Positions 26,394-35,420 of a stretch of DNA of 64,000 nucleotides are shown piece by piece. The notes below the pieces were generated by a model, which saw nothing but the letters and a program-made list of their open reading frames with translations, ran no database searches and was not told where the DNA came from. Each line of letters opens with the position of its first letter. Positions within the stretch are counted from its first letter, which is position 1. The position numbers and the translations under genes were made by a program. Source of the stretch: Chitinophagales bacterium (GTDB lineage: Bacteria; Bacteroidota; Bacteroidia; Chitinophagales; JADIYW01); the NCBI GenBank assembly GCA_020636545.1, contig JACJXS010000008.1, forward strand, positions 186,001 through 250,000, written 5' to 3'.

Positions 26394-27071
26394 TTATTTC
26401 AATTCTTCTTTAACAGAACCACAAGTTTGCATTGATTTTCCAAAATATGGATTTTTTATTTCCTTCGTTTCACTTAACCAAATTGCACCCTTGTTGTCGT
26501 TATACATTGGACAAAAATCTTTGTATAAAATTTGACCTGCACCCAATGCTTTCACTAAATCGTACATATCTTTACTCAATAAATCAAAATGTTCTCTTTG
26601 ATGTGCAATTTTACCTGCATTTGCACCAATATGTTCTGCGTGTTCTCTTGCATCGCTTTCAATGTCTTCATACGTTTTCTTTTGTTCTGCTGTTAGTGCA
26701 GTCTTATCAAAACTTTTAAAGGCAGCTTCTAATGCTTTACCTGCTGTTGCTGCATCATCCGTATTGTCATTTGTCAACGCGTTTTTTAACTTTAAATAAT
26801 TGCTTACTATCTCTTTGACCGCGATGGTTGCTTTTGTTTCTTCAGTTGCCTGAGTGGTCGTTGCATTCATATCTACCAGTACGGATAATTCCATGCCGCA
26901 TTTAGAGCATTTATCGCCCTTGTTACCCATCACTTCAGGATGCATAGGACATGCGTACATTACAGAAGAATTTTCTGCAGAGTTGCCTGCAGTTTCATTT
27001 GTCGTTTTATTATTACAAGCTGTAAATGCAATAAGGATTGCAAAACTTATAAGGATTAATTTTTTATTCAT
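26394..27071 (-). CDS. DUF3347 lipoprotein with a heavy-metal-binding domain
   Basis: 225 residues. The lipoprotein signal ends at FTAC (about residue 19). A metal-binding YACPMHPEV...CSKCGMEL domain follows (about 38-64), then a DUF3347 domain with VKEIVSNYLKLKNAL, AADAFKSFDK-like helices and a C-terminal FCPMYNDNKGAIWLSE. DUF3347 proteins are copper-associated periplasmic proteins in this phylum. It probably binds Cu(I) in the periplasm. Confidence 0.82.
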   Translation of the reverse strand: MNKKLILISFAILIAFTACNNKTTNETAGNSAENSSVMYACPMHPEVMGNKGDKCSKCGMELSVLVDMNATTTQATEETKATIAVKEIVSNYLKLKNALTNDNTDDAATAGKALEAAFKSFDKTALTAEQKKTYEDIESDAREHAEHIGANAGKIAHQREHFDLLSKDMYDLVKALGAGQILYKDFCPMYNDNKGAIWLSETKEIKNPYFGKSMQTCGSVKEELK

Positions 27072-27123
27072 TGTTTAAGTTGTTTAAGTTGTGCTAAAGA
27101 ATACTTTGTATTAAACGATTTCA

Positions 27124-27372
27124 TTATTGTTTAATGACAATACCATTTGGTTTTTTGCCGTTTACATCTTTCAGTTTTACCGTTGCCGTTACGTCTTTAT
27201 TTGAATATGGCGAGTCCTTTTCATCTGTAATAAACAGATATAACTTACCGTCCATTTTCATCAACTGTGCCTTTAGTTCCAAATCTGACTTAGTGGCTGT
27301 TTGAGCATTTGTGAATGCCATGTTCATTATCATCATTATTATAATGAATGATAGTCTTTTTAAAGAGTTCAT
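27124..27372 (-). CDS. Small secreted protein of unknown function
   Basis: 82 residues: a signal peptide (MNSLKRLSFIIIMMIMNMAFTNAQ) and a 58-residue mature domain with KMDGKLYLFITDEKDSP and VTATVKLKDVNGKKP, a beta-rich pattern. No cysteine is present in the mature part. It sits in the copper block between the DUF3347 gene and the HYC_CC_PP-type gene, so a periplasmic metal-related role is plausible but not shown by sequence. Confidence 0.65.
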   Translation of the reverse strand: MNSLKRLSFIIIMMIMNMAFTNAQTATKSDLELKAQLMKMDGKLYLFITDEKDSPYSNKDVTATVKLKDVNGKKPNGIVIKQ

Positions 27373-27460
27373 TTTTTTTGAATTTATAGTTGAATAATAT
27401 CTTTAAAGGTTTCTATGTGTGAAACTTTAAGATTTCCTGAGAGGAAATAATAATCAACTA

Positions 27461-27895
27461 CTAACAACGGAAGATTTGCAACTCAACAGGAGTTGGTCGC
27501 AACAGGTATTTTATAGTGTATAGATTATCGGGAGGTGGAATACCTGTAATGTATCTATCGTAATTAAATTGATAACTAAATACGGATGAAATTACCCAGT
27601 AATCATTTACAATTAATTTTTCGAAAGGTTTTAACTCTATTTGAGTTGAAGTGTAGCCTTCAATTGGCAGTTTTTTGAAGAATTGCTTGTGTTCGCAGCA
27701 ATCTTTTTTCTTTACTGCTTTTTCCGGACAACAGGTAGCGACTTGCTTCTCCATTCCACAATCTGCTTTAGAAAAAAGAGCAAAATCGCGAGAGTGCGAA
27801 GTGTTACAAATATGTACCGATATTGCAAAGCCATTGCTTGTTACAAAAACAAGTAATGCCATGAATAATGCCGGTATGTTCGTTTTGAACTTCAT
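27461..27895 (-). CDS. HYC_CC_PP family-like exported protein
   Basis: About 144 residues from the ATG at 27895; an upstream ATG at 27907 is also in frame. A signal-like N-terminus is followed by the cysteine-rich pattern VHICNTSH...CGM...TCCPEKAVKKKDCCEH and a late GIPPP, matching the HYC_CC_PP family (an H-x-C, then CC, then PP) of Bacteroidota, here with HIC instead of HYC. Such proteins cluster with metal efflux systems, and the cysteines and histidines would suit copper or silver binding. Confidence 0.7.
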   Translation of the reverse strand: MKFKTNIPALFMALLVFVTSNGFAISVHICNTSHSRDFALFSKADCGMEKQVATCCPEKAVKKKDCCEHKQFFKKLPIEGYTSTQIELKPFEKLIVNDYWVISSVFSYQFNYDRYITGIPPPDNLYTIKYLLRPTPVELQIFRC

Positions 27896-28031
27896 TTCTA
27901 CTGCCAAAGTTAGACATAATTTCAGTTATATGCAACACAAAATAGTTTAAATATTGTTAAATAGTAATCATATAAAAATTCATTTACTGTATACCTGTTA
28001 CAATTTAAGATAGCCAAATGAAGTTGTATAA

Positions 28032-28757
28032 CTATTTTACCAGTTTTAGTGCTTCATTTAATCTCTGTGCAACATTATCCCAGTTTATAATATTAAATAG
28101 TGCATCTACAAAGTCTGTGCGCTTATTTTTGTATTTTAAATAGTAAGCGTGTTCCCAAACATCGATTACTAATATGGGAACTGCTCCCCATTGTATTAAT
28201 TTCTCGTGATTTTCACATTGTAGAATTGTAAGACTGTTTCTATATGGTTGGTACGCTAAGATTCCCCAGCCATTGCCATCTACATTTTTAGACGTTTCGG
28301 CAATAAGAACTTTTAACCTGTCGTAACTACCAAAATCTTTTTCTATGAATTTTAAAAGTTCGCCTTTTGGTTGTGTTTGCTTGTTTGTTAGGTTTGTCCA
28401 AAATATGGAATGTAAGATGTGTGATGATGAATGATAAGAAAGTTTCTTTGTCCAAAAATCAACTATTTCTATATTATTGTCATCCAATACTTTTTTTATC
28501 ATCGATAAATCCTTATTTGCACCTTTTACCGCACCACCATGATGAAATGTATAATGCAGGTGTAAGGTTTCAGCATCCATATATGGCTCTAAAAAAGTTT
28601 CATTGTATGGTAATGGTTGTTGAATAAAATTACCATTAGCATCAGCTAATTTATCAATATTATTGTTGGTCAAATTTTGTGCAAATGCATTATTTGAACT
28701 AACAATAGCAGCAGCACCCAGTAATGCTCCTGATTTTAAAAAATCTTTTCTGTTCAT
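28032..28757 (-). CDS. Fe/Mn superoxide dismutase with an export signal
   Basis: 241 residues. A Tat-like or Sec leader (MNRKDFLKSGALLGAAAIVSS, cleavage near AFAQ) precedes the mature enzyme. Metal-site segments are LHLHYTFHHGGAVKG, HSSSHILHSIFW and the signature DVWEHAYYLKYKN. It converts superoxide to H2O2 and O2. Exported SODs are known in Bacteroidota. Within a copper/chromate cluster, it would guard the periplasm against superoxide made by metal redox cycling; that is inference. Confidence 0.92.
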   Translation of the reverse strand: MNRKDFLKSGALLGAAAIVSSNNAFAQNLTNNNIDKLADANGNFIQQPLPYNETFLEPYMDAETLHLHYTFHHGGAVKGANKDLSMIKKVLDDNNIEIVDFWTKKLSYHSSSHILHSIFWTNLTNKQTQPKGELLKFIEKDFGSYDRLKVLIAETSKNVDGNGWGILAYQPYRNSLTILQCENHEKLIQWGAVPILVIDVWEHAYYLKYKNKRTDFVDALFNIINWDNVAQRLNEALKLVK

Positions 28758-28790
28758 AATCTTAATTTATTAGATATTACTTCAAACTAA

Positions 28791-29453
28791 TTATTTATTT
28801 AGACAAGGACTCTTTCTTATTGCATTTCTTTTTCTTATAAATATTTGCTTTTCTGCATCACTTAATTCTGATTTGATATAATTAAAATCCTCATTCTGTT
28901 CGTCTAAAATATACTGTAATTCATCAAATTTTGGTTTGTATTTTTCTGTGATAATTTTATTTTGTGCTGTAATTTCTTCTTGTATTTTTAATTGCTTTGC
29001 TTTTCCTGATTGGTAGGCTATATTTTTTTCTATTGTTACTTGTAGGGTAGTAATTTTATCATCTATAATTTTAACAGCAATATCGCTCATCTTTGTATTC
29101 TGTTCTATTTTTCTTTCATATGCCGGAGTTGAAATATGACCATAGATATCGCTGTGTGCATTGGTAATTTTTCTGTATTCGTCTTGGTATTTTTGAATTG
29201 TCTTTTCTTTTTCTTCATTCAATAAAGAAATAGAATTTTGTATTGGCTTATTTATTGTTTCTATTTCATTATTTATGATTGTTAATTGATAACTGAATTT
29301 CTCTGTATTTTTTAATGTGTCTTTACTTACTTCTTCTTCTAAAGAAAACCACTTACATTTTATTTTCTGATAATCTTGTAACCAATTTTCTTGTTTGCTT
29401 TTACAGGCAATCAGAAGCAGAGTAATCAGTATTAGTAGAGTTGTTTTATACAT
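28791..29453 (-). CDS. Coiled-coil lipoprotein of unknown function
   Basis: 220 residues. The lipoprotein signal ends at a lipobox (LLIAC, Cys about residue 17), followed by KSKQENW. The rest is a nearly continuous charged helix or coiled coil rich in E, K, Q and I, with no catalytic motif. It may be an envelope spacer or adaptor. I do not recognise the family. It lies between sod and the chrA gene in the same direction. Confidence 0.6.
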   Translation of the reverse strand: MYKTTLLILITLLLIACKSKQENWLQDYQKIKCKWFSLEEEVSKDTLKNTEKFSYQLTIINNEIETINKPIQNSISLLNEEKEKTIQKYQDEYRKITNAHSDIYGHISTPAYERKIEQNTKMSDIAVKIIDDKITTLQVTIEKNIAYQSGKAKQLKIQEEITAQNKIITEKYKPKFDELQYILDEQNEDFNYIKSELSDAEKQIFIRKRNAIRKSPCLNK

Positions 29454-29458
29454 TATTT

Positions 29459-30634
29459 TTATGTAATTGATTTTATTGCCAACCCTAATATAGCAGCGAC
29501 AAGTATTATATATGGTTCTTGAATTTTCTTAATATAAATCAGAGCGAGTATTGTAGCGATTGCAATAAGTGCAGTTATTATATCCGTGATACTACGCATA
29601 CCTATTATAACAACAGCACCTACTAAAGCACCTATAACAGTTGCAGTAATCCCTTCAACAAATGCCTTAATTGATTTATTATTGCCGTATTTTTTAAAGT
29701 ATGGTGCAGGTATCACGGTAAATAAATAACACGGTAGAAATGTTGCTAAGGCTGCAACGCTTGCACCTGCAAAGCCATTTACCAAATAACCGATAAAACC
29801 AACTGTAATAACAACCGGACCAGGGGTAATCATGGCAACCGCAACAGCATCTACAAATTGTTTTTCATTAAGCCAATGATATTCTGTTACAACACCACTA
29901 TGTAAAAACGGTACAATAGCCAAACCACTACCAAATACAAATGCACCCGCTTTAGTAAAAAATAATGCTATTTTTCCAAGTGTTCCTATATCATATTGCC
30001 AAAACCCAATACCTGCCAAAATAACCATGTTTGTTGTCTTAGGTTTTTGTATCCACGCGGGAGGTGCTTTAACAATCATGTAAATTAATCCGGTTGCAAT
30101 AAATAATAGAACACTTTCTGATTGAGTAATAATTGTAACAATAGCAGCAATAATATAGAATATCCATAACAGCCAATTTTGCTTTATGGATGGTATATTT
30201 ATTTTACCTACTGACTTAGTAGTAAGTTTATAACTACTCATCACTATAATTCCAATAACTGCTGCACCAACACCATAAAAAACCGCTTGCATCCATGATA
30301 ATCCACCGTATAATTTATAAGCAATACCTAAAGCAACTACCATAATAAAAGATGGTATTACAAACGCAATTCCGCATAATGTTGCTCCTAAAATACCATA
30401 GTGAACATAGCCTAAATATATGCCTAATTGTGCGGCTAAGGGACCCGGTGCAAGTTGCGCAAGCGCTAATCCTTCTTTATATTCTTCTTCTGAAATCCAT
30501 TGTTTCTGTTCCACTAAATCACGGTGCATATATCCAACAAGCGCAACAGGACCGCCAAAGCCTGAATAGCCAAGTTTTAAGAAATATAAAATAAGTTGCC
30601 GTAACGTATAATGTTGTTTTAATTCTTCTGTCAT
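29459..30634 (-). CDS. chrA: Chromate transporter ChrA
   Basis: About 391 residues from the ATG at 30634, which overlaps the upstream ChrB-like stop as ATGA; an earlier in-frame ATG at 30655 is possible. About ten TM helices in two repeats, each with a CHR-type motif: YSGFGGPVALVGYMHRDLV with EGLALAQLAPGPLAAQLGIYLG, and GSGLAIVPFLH with AVAMITPGPVVITVGFIGYLV. It exports chromate from the cytosol. It is coupled to the upstream chromate-resistance gene and followed by the rest of the island. Confidence 0.92.
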   Translation of the reverse strand: MTEELKQHYTLRQLILYFLKLGYSGFGGPVALVGYMHRDLVEQKQWISEEEYKEGLALAQLAPGPLAAQLGIYLGYVHYGILGATLCGIAFVIPSFIMVVALGIAYKLYGGLSWMQAVFYGVGAAVIGIIVMSSYKLTTKSVGKINIPSIKQNWLLWIFYIIAAIVTIITQSESVLLFIATGLIYMIVKAPPAWIQKPKTTNMVILAGIGFWQYDIGTLGKIALFFTKAGAFVFGSGLAIVPFLHSGVVTEYHWLNEKQFVDAVAVAMITPGPVVITVGFIGYLVNGFAGASVAALATFLPCYLFTVIPAPYFKKYGNNKSIKAFVEGITATVIGALVGAVVIIGMRSITDIITALIAIATILALIYIKKIQEPYIILVAAILGLAIKSIT

Positions 30635-31089
30635 ATTTTTAAATTTTGATTCCAATTGTGTTTTTCATCTGAAACATATTTTGCCCAACTATAGAGCGCA
30701 TCGTATATTTTCATTCCTATCTCTAATAGTTCAAAATCATCCTTGAAATTATAAGAGAGCCCCGCTGATATTGCCCATAATCCTGCCGATTGTTTGGCTA
30801 TATCAAATCGGTCAGTATCAGCACCGCGAACTATAACGGCTATTTGCAATAATGCAGCGTCTGTAATGTTATGTTTTTTAATGATGGTATCGAAAGTGCA
30901 AAATTCTCCATCATGTGTATATTCTACTCCGGGAATATCATAAGGAATAGCATCTGCTTTTTTTGCCTTTTCCAGAACCTGATTTGCAGGGACATATAAA
31001 AACTCTGCTTCTTTATCAACAAAGTTTTTGATTAACCAAGGGCAGGCTATTCTATCAATCTTTGGCTTTTCTCTGGTTATCCAACGCAT
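30631..31089 (-). CDS. ChrB C-terminal-domain protein (chromate resistance)
   Basis: 152 residues, equivalent to the C-terminal domain of ChrB. It has WITREKPKIDRIACPWLIKNFVD, VEYTHDGEFCTFDTIIKKH and IVRGADTDRFD. It is truncated compared with full ChrB, and resembles the N-terminal half of the downstream-named ChrB-AraC gene (31164-32009), so the two are paralogues. Its stop overlaps the chrA start (ATGA), so they are coupled. It probably senses or reduces chromate; ChrB-type proteins regulate chr operons. Confidence 0.85.
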   Translation of the reverse strand: MRWITREKPKIDRIACPWLIKNFVDKEAEFLYVPANQVLEKAKKADAIPYDIPGVEYTHDGEFCTFDTIIKKHNITDAALLQIAVIVRGADTDRFDIAKQSAGLWAISAGLSYNFKDDFELLEIGMKIYDALYSWAKYVSDEKHNWNQNLKI

Positions 31090-31163
31090 ATTATATTTTA
31101 CGCTGGAAAATTAGTGTAGTTTACCAAAATGAAATAGAACAGATTTAACCTTTTGTATTTTTT

Positions 31164-32009
31164 TTACCTTTTAGGTGGATTTTTTTGATAGATAGAAGGA
31201 TTCTTACCTGTGTGTTTTTTGAAAATCCTATTAAAATGACTTTGGTCTGAAAAACCTGTTAGAAATGCAATTTCTGAAAGCGAATACTTTGATTGTTCCA
31301 TAAGCTGAATGGCTTTCTCAATACGGAGTTTCCGGATATATTCACCAAATGACAAATCATCAAAGTATTTTGAAAATTCTCTTGAAACATAGGAAGGATG
31401 AATGCTCAATCCTTTTGATACTTCCTTTAAACTTAAACTAAGATTCGTATCTATTTGATCCTGGATAATCTCTTTTAATTCTTTTGCCCAGACAGGTGTC
31501 TTTCTTCCTGTGCCTGGTTTTTGTTTTAAAAATTTATTATACACATCCATCAATAAATGTTCAATAGGATTTTGTGTGTGCTTTTCCTTTTGCAAATATT
31601 TTGCCCATGTATAAAGTGCGTCATACACTTCCATGCCTTTTTCAAGCAATTGATAATCGTCTGTAATGTTACGAGAAAGACCTGCTGAAATCGCCCATAA
31701 TCCCGAAGCCTGTGATGCAATATCATGCCGATCTGTATCAGCACCTCTTACAATGATTGCCATTGTGTGTATAGCCGGGTCTTTTATCTTGTATTTTTTT
31801 ACAAAGTAATCAAAAGTACAATTATCTCCATAATGTGTAAATTCAACATCCGGCACATCAAACGGAGTTGCATTGAATTTTTTTGCTTTTGTTTTTACAT
31901 CATCAAAAGGAGCGTATATAATCTCGGCATCTTTATCAATAAATCTTTTTATAAGCCAGGGACATGCTATACGGTCAATCTTTGGTCGTTCTCTTGTTAT
32001 CCATTTCAT
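31164..32009 (-). CDS. ChrB-domain/AraC fusion regulator
   Basis: 281 residues. Residues 1-135 form a ChrB domain (WITRERPKIDRIACPWLIKRFID, VEFTHYGDNCTFDYFV, IVRGADTDRHDIASQ). Residues about 180-281 form an AraC/XylS double HTH (VSKGLSIHPSYVSREFSKYF, IEKAIQLMEQSKYSLSEIAF, GFSDQSHFNRIFKKHTG). This is a natural one-protein chromate sensor and transcription factor. It lies 75 bp upstream of the stand-alone ChrB domain and ChrA, so it probably controls them. Confidence 0.88.
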   Translation of the reverse strand: MKWITRERPKIDRIACPWLIKRFIDKDAEIIYAPFDDVKTKAKKFNATPFDVPDVEFTHYGDNCTFDYFVKKYKIKDPAIHTMAIIVRGADTDRHDIASQASGLWAISAGLSRNITDDYQLLEKGMEVYDALYTWAKYLQKEKHTQNPIEHLLMDVYNKFLKQKPGTGRKTPVWAKELKEIIQDQIDTNLSLSLKEVSKGLSIHPSYVSREFSKYFDDLSFGEYIRKLRIEKAIQLMEQSKYSLSEIAFLTGFSDQSHFNRIFKKHTGKNPSIYQKNPPKR

Positions 32010-32051
32010 ATTTCTAAAAATTGAACAAATCTTTGGATAAATTTATAAAAA

Positions 32052-33212
32052 TTACTCATCATCTGTGTTTTTCATTTTCATTAATAATGAGTATGCACCT
32101 TTTGTTACTATATTTTTATCAATAATGTCATCTGTTGAAATGATTTCTGTATACCCATTTTCGCTATTGCCAATAGTTACTTCTTTCATTTCATATTGCT
32201 TGTTACCATTCTCAATAAAGACATAATCCTTATTTTCAAATTTTACTATTGCATCGGATTGTATAGCGTTTGAAGTATTGTTGTTCAGGTCAATTACCGC
32301 ATTCATATACATACCCGGCAATAATGCTTTGTCGTAATTTTCAAAATGACAATGTACTTCTGTGCTATGGTTTTCTGTAAAATCTTTACCTATTAAAATA
32401 ATCTTACAGAGATATTTCTTGTTTGGATTGGTATTGGTGTAAGCCGACAAAGATTGTCCAATAGATAACTTGTTTATGTCTTTCTCAAAAATAGTGAGCG
32501 CTAAATGTATGTCGGCAGGATTTATGATTTCAAACAATATATCACTTGGATTTACATACTTGCCGATGTTTACATTTATTTTAGAAACATAACCGCTGAT
32601 AGGGGAATAGATATTGATACTTTTAGAGATTTTATTAGCCGATACATTATCGGGATTGATACCGGCAAATCTTAATTTCTCTGCATACGATTGTAATAAA
32701 ACCGTTAGTGAGTTGTATTCCGTTTGTGCCTGCTGATATACTTTGTCGCTACTGGATTTTGTCTGGTTCAATTCTTTTTGCCTTTCGTATTCTGATTTTG
32801 CATATTCAATTTTGGCTTTCACCATTAAATAATCTTCCTGCAGTTGTATGTATTGTTTGTCTTCCACAACGCATAATGCTTGTCCTTTCGCAACAAACAT
32901 GCCTTCCAATAAATTAGTTGACTTAAGATATCCGCCCATCGGTACACTAATGGAAACGAGGTTTTGCGGCGGGACGTCTATTTTCCCATTTACTTTTATG
33001 GTAGATGAGATCTGTCGCTTTTCAATCTTTCCAAGCTGTATGCCTGCGTTTTTTATCTGTGCGTCTGTGAGTGTGGTGCTGATTTCTGACATTGTTTTCC
33101 CTTCAGCCTCTTCTTTTACTTCTTTATTCTTACAGCCCGGCAGCGCCAATAATAAACATGTAATGCCAAGTATATTGAGCATGCTTTTGGTATGATTTAT
33201 TGTTTTTCTCAT
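32052..33212 (-). CDS. CzcB-like periplasmic adaptor of an RND efflux system
   Basis: 386 residues. A lipoprotein signal (CLLLALPGC) is followed by an acidic linker, a lipoyl domain (GKIDVPPQNLVSISVPMGGYLKS), an alpha-hairpin (residues about 120-170), and barrel motifs (YSPISGYVSKINVNIGKYV). No HMBD is present, unlike the two adaptors near copA. It belongs with the large CzcA-TolC fusion at 35421-39767, the other pump of the island, for divalent cations or copper. Confidence 0.88.
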   Translation of the reverse strand: MRKTINHTKSMLNILGITCLLLALPGCKNKEVKEEAEGKTMSEISTTLTDAQIKNAGIQLGKIEKRQISSTIKVNGKIDVPPQNLVSISVPMGGYLKSTNLLEGMFVAKGQALCVVEDKQYIQLQEDYLMVKAKIEYAKSEYERQKELNQTKSSSDKVYQQAQTEYNSLTVLLQSYAEKLRFAGINPDNVSANKISKSINIYSPISGYVSKINVNIGKYVNPSDILFEIINPADIHLALTIFEKDINKLSIGQSLSAYTNTNPNKKYLCKIILIGKDFTENHSTEVHCHFENYDKALLPGMYMNAVIDLNNNTSNAIQSDAIVKFENKDYVFIENGNKQYEMKEVTIGNSENGYTEIISTDDIIDKNIVTKGAYSLLMKMKNTDDE

Positions 33213-33222
33213 TTTGTTGATT

Positions 33223-33450
33223 TTATTTTTTATTAAGTATTTTGTTCTCTTTCTTTTGTTTTAATTTTTTATCTACTTCGTCATGGTTTTGATAAAGCCT
33301 GGAGAATCCAAATTTTTTACCTAATCCAGTGTAATCTTTTCCATAGCGTTCAGGCAGATAGGCGACAAATATGATGAAAATGGTTACTATAAAAGCTGCA
33401 ATTGAGAGGCTTTTAATCTGTTGTGATGTTAAGTTTTGTTGTGGTTTCAT
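33223..33450 (-). CDS. Small transmembrane anchor-like protein
   Basis: 75 residues with one TM helix (about 15-31) and then the segment YLPERYGKDYTGLGKKFGFSR. This resembles the LPAEYGxDPTGxGxxLGL pattern of the transmembrane anchor proteins found with HupE-type genes in metal-efflux operons. A basic tail follows. It is adjacent to the HupE gene here too. Confidence 0.6.
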   Translation of the reverse strand: MKPQQNLTSQQIKSLSIAAFIVTIFIIFVAYLPERYGKDYTGLGKKFGFSRLYQNHDEVDKKLKQKKENKILNKK

Positions 33451-33460
33451 GATTTATTAT

Positions 33461-34150
33461 TTATGAGTTAAAGAAGCCTTTTAATTGAAAAATCATTAAC
33501 GCAAATCCTGCGACCATAAGCGCAATATTTGTTACCGTTGAAAATTGTTTAAAAGACTGATAATTTCTCCAAATGCTGATTATAATCAGTATATATAATA
33601 ATGCAACGAATTGACCTATTTCTACACCGATATTAAAACCTATCAGGTTAGTTATCAAACCTTGTTTACTGAAGTTAAATTCCTGCAGTTTGGTTGCCAA
33701 TCCTAATCCATGAAAAAGACCAAATGTCAATACCGCTAACCTGTTATTCGGCTGCACATTGAAATATTTAAAACCACCCAAATTATCAAATCCTTTATAG
33801 ATAACGGATATGGCTATTATTGCATCTATTATATAAGCATTGACTTGCAGGTTAAGAATAACACCTGATAACAATGTAATACTGTGACCGATAGTAAACA
33901 TACTCACATAAAGTAAAATGTCTTTTGGTTTATATAAGAAAAATATGATACCCACTAAAAATAACAGATGGTCGTAACCGGTAAGCATGTGTTTCGCCCC
34001 TATGTACAAAAACGGTACAAATGCCGAACCATTATTGTCCATTAAAAATACTCTTGTTTTGTCATCTACCCCATGTGCAAATGCACCAGAGCAGATGCAA
34101 AGCAACATTAAGGTTGTACCTAAAACGGTTATTCTTTTTTTTGTTTTCAT
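33461..34150 (-). CDS. HupE/UreJ-type membrane protein
   Basis: 229 residues. A signal-like start is followed by the conserved HMLTGYDHLLFLVGIIFF, then IGHSITLLSGV and GFNIGVEIGQFVALLY, characteristic of HupE/UreJ metal permeases (usually for nickel, or copper/cobalt relatives). About six TM helices. It lies in the CzcB-MFS-CzcA unit, so it probably moves the same metal across the inner membrane; direction and metal are uncertain. Confidence 0.85.
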   Translation of the reverse strand: MKTKKRITVLGTTLMLLCICSGAFAHGVDDKTRVFLMDNNGSAFVPFLYIGAKHMLTGYDHLLFLVGIIFFLYKPKDILLYVSMFTIGHSITLLSGVILNLQVNAYIIDAIIAISVIYKGFDNLGGFKYFNVQPNNRLAVLTFGLFHGLGLATKLQEFNFSKQGLITNLIGFNIGVEIGQFVALLYILIIISIWRNYQSFKQFSTVTNIALMVAGFALMIFQLKGFFNS

Positions 34151-34160
34151 TCTAAATTTT

Positions 34161-35414
34161 TTACCGGTTAATTAATTTTTCATTCATATTTAACGAGGGC
34201 CTGAAAATAAGTATTGCTATAAGACCTAAAGCCATAGTTGCAATACCACCGTACAGGAAATCTGCTTTCGGAAAATTAGTTCCTAAATACCCTGCAATTG
34301 GATAAGCAATCGCCCACCAGAGATGTGAAAATGCAAAGTGAGAACCATATACCTTACCCTGATTATCTGATTCAATGTTTTCTGCTATTAAGGTTTCAGA
34401 TGGCATTTCTGCAAGACTTTGGCCTAAACCTGCGAACAACCAAAATACAATAAGGGCTGTATAAGGAACATAGTTAGCAAAACTTATTGAAACGCCTAAC
34501 AATAAAGCACCGCTTACCAGTGATATGCTTCTGGTTTTAGTTTTATCCAAACTGCCTAAAAGAAATGCTGCAACCGCTGCACCAATACCAAATGCAGCCA
34601 TTAACCAACCATAGTATTTATCGCTTAATAATAAGTTGTTTTTTACATGGCTGATACTATTTACTAATATACATGCTCCGGCAATGGCTGAAATAAATTC
34701 AATACTCAGAGCAAAGCGAAGTGTCTTATTCCCGAACAAAAATTTGATGCCATTTATTACATCATTCCAAGTTGTTTTTGAATCCTGGGCTTCCAACGAA
34801 ACGCCTTTTTGCAACTCCGCACCCGGTATTGAAAGAATTAACATAGCAGCTATTATAAACGACAGACCATCTAAAAAGAAAATGTCCCGTGCGCCGAACC
34901 AGACAGCTATGATTCCAGCAAATCCAGGTCCTAATATTCCTAATATCTGGAATGTTGCAGTAGATAAACCGACTGCTTCACGGAAATATTTACCTTCTAT
35001 TATTTGAGGAATGATAGCACGATAAGTTGGCGTAAAAAAAGCATTAAATACATTTAGCAAAAACACCAGCAAATAGATATGCCACTTAGCCGTAATAAAT
35101 GGCAGACAGCATATAATAGCCATTCTGATAAAATGAGTCATATACAATATCTTTTTTCTGTCCACTTTGTCAGCTAACACTCCTGCAAAAGGCGAGAAGA
35201 TGATAAATGCAGTTACTCTCAATGTTAGTGCCGTCGCTAAAATCTTTGATGAGTTTTCTTTGTCTATCTGGTATGCCAACAATGCCAATCCAACCCACGA
35301 AATCGCATCGCCTAACAAACTAATGGTTTGTGATACATATAGCTTTGCAAAGGTTTTATTCTCTAATGCTTTGAATGGCTCAATAAATATTTGTTTCACT
35401 TTGTCTTTCAGCAT
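34161..35414 (-). CDS. MFS transporter
   Basis: 417 residues, twelve TM helices. Motifs include FAKLYVSQTISLLGDAISWVG near the N-terminus, the loop 2-3 motif GVLADKVDRKKILYM, and AAFGIGAAVAAFLLGSLD. It resembles the MFS exporter subgroup with enterobactin-exporter-like members. Substrate unknown; the location between the HupE-like and CzcA genes suggests metal or metallophore export. Intergenic spacing to the neighbours is under 15 bp, so it is one transcript. Confidence 0.85.
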   Translation of the reverse strand: MLKDKVKQIFIEPFKALENKTFAKLYVSQTISLLGDAISWVGLALLAYQIDKENSSKILATALTLRVTAFIIFSPFAGVLADKVDRKKILYMTHFIRMAIICCLPFITAKWHIYLLVFLLNVFNAFFTPTYRAIIPQIIEGKYFREAVGLSTATFQILGILGPGFAGIIAVWFGARDIFFLDGLSFIIAAMLILSIPGAELQKGVSLEAQDSKTTWNDVINGIKFLFGNKTLRFALSIEFISAIAGACILVNSISHVKNNLLLSDKYYGWLMAAFGIGAAVAAFLLGSLDKTKTRSISLVSGALLLGVSISFANYVPYTALIVFWLFAGLGQSLAEMPSETLIAENIESDNQGKVYGSHFAFSHLWWAIAYPIAGYLGTNFPKADFLYGGIATMALGLIAILIFRPSLNMNEKLINR

Positions 35415-35420
35415 AAAGGA

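Noticed and set aside
30655..30655. chrA start at 30655
   Set aside because: It would overlap the ChrB-like gene by 25 bp; the ATGA-coupled ATG at 30634 is more typical.
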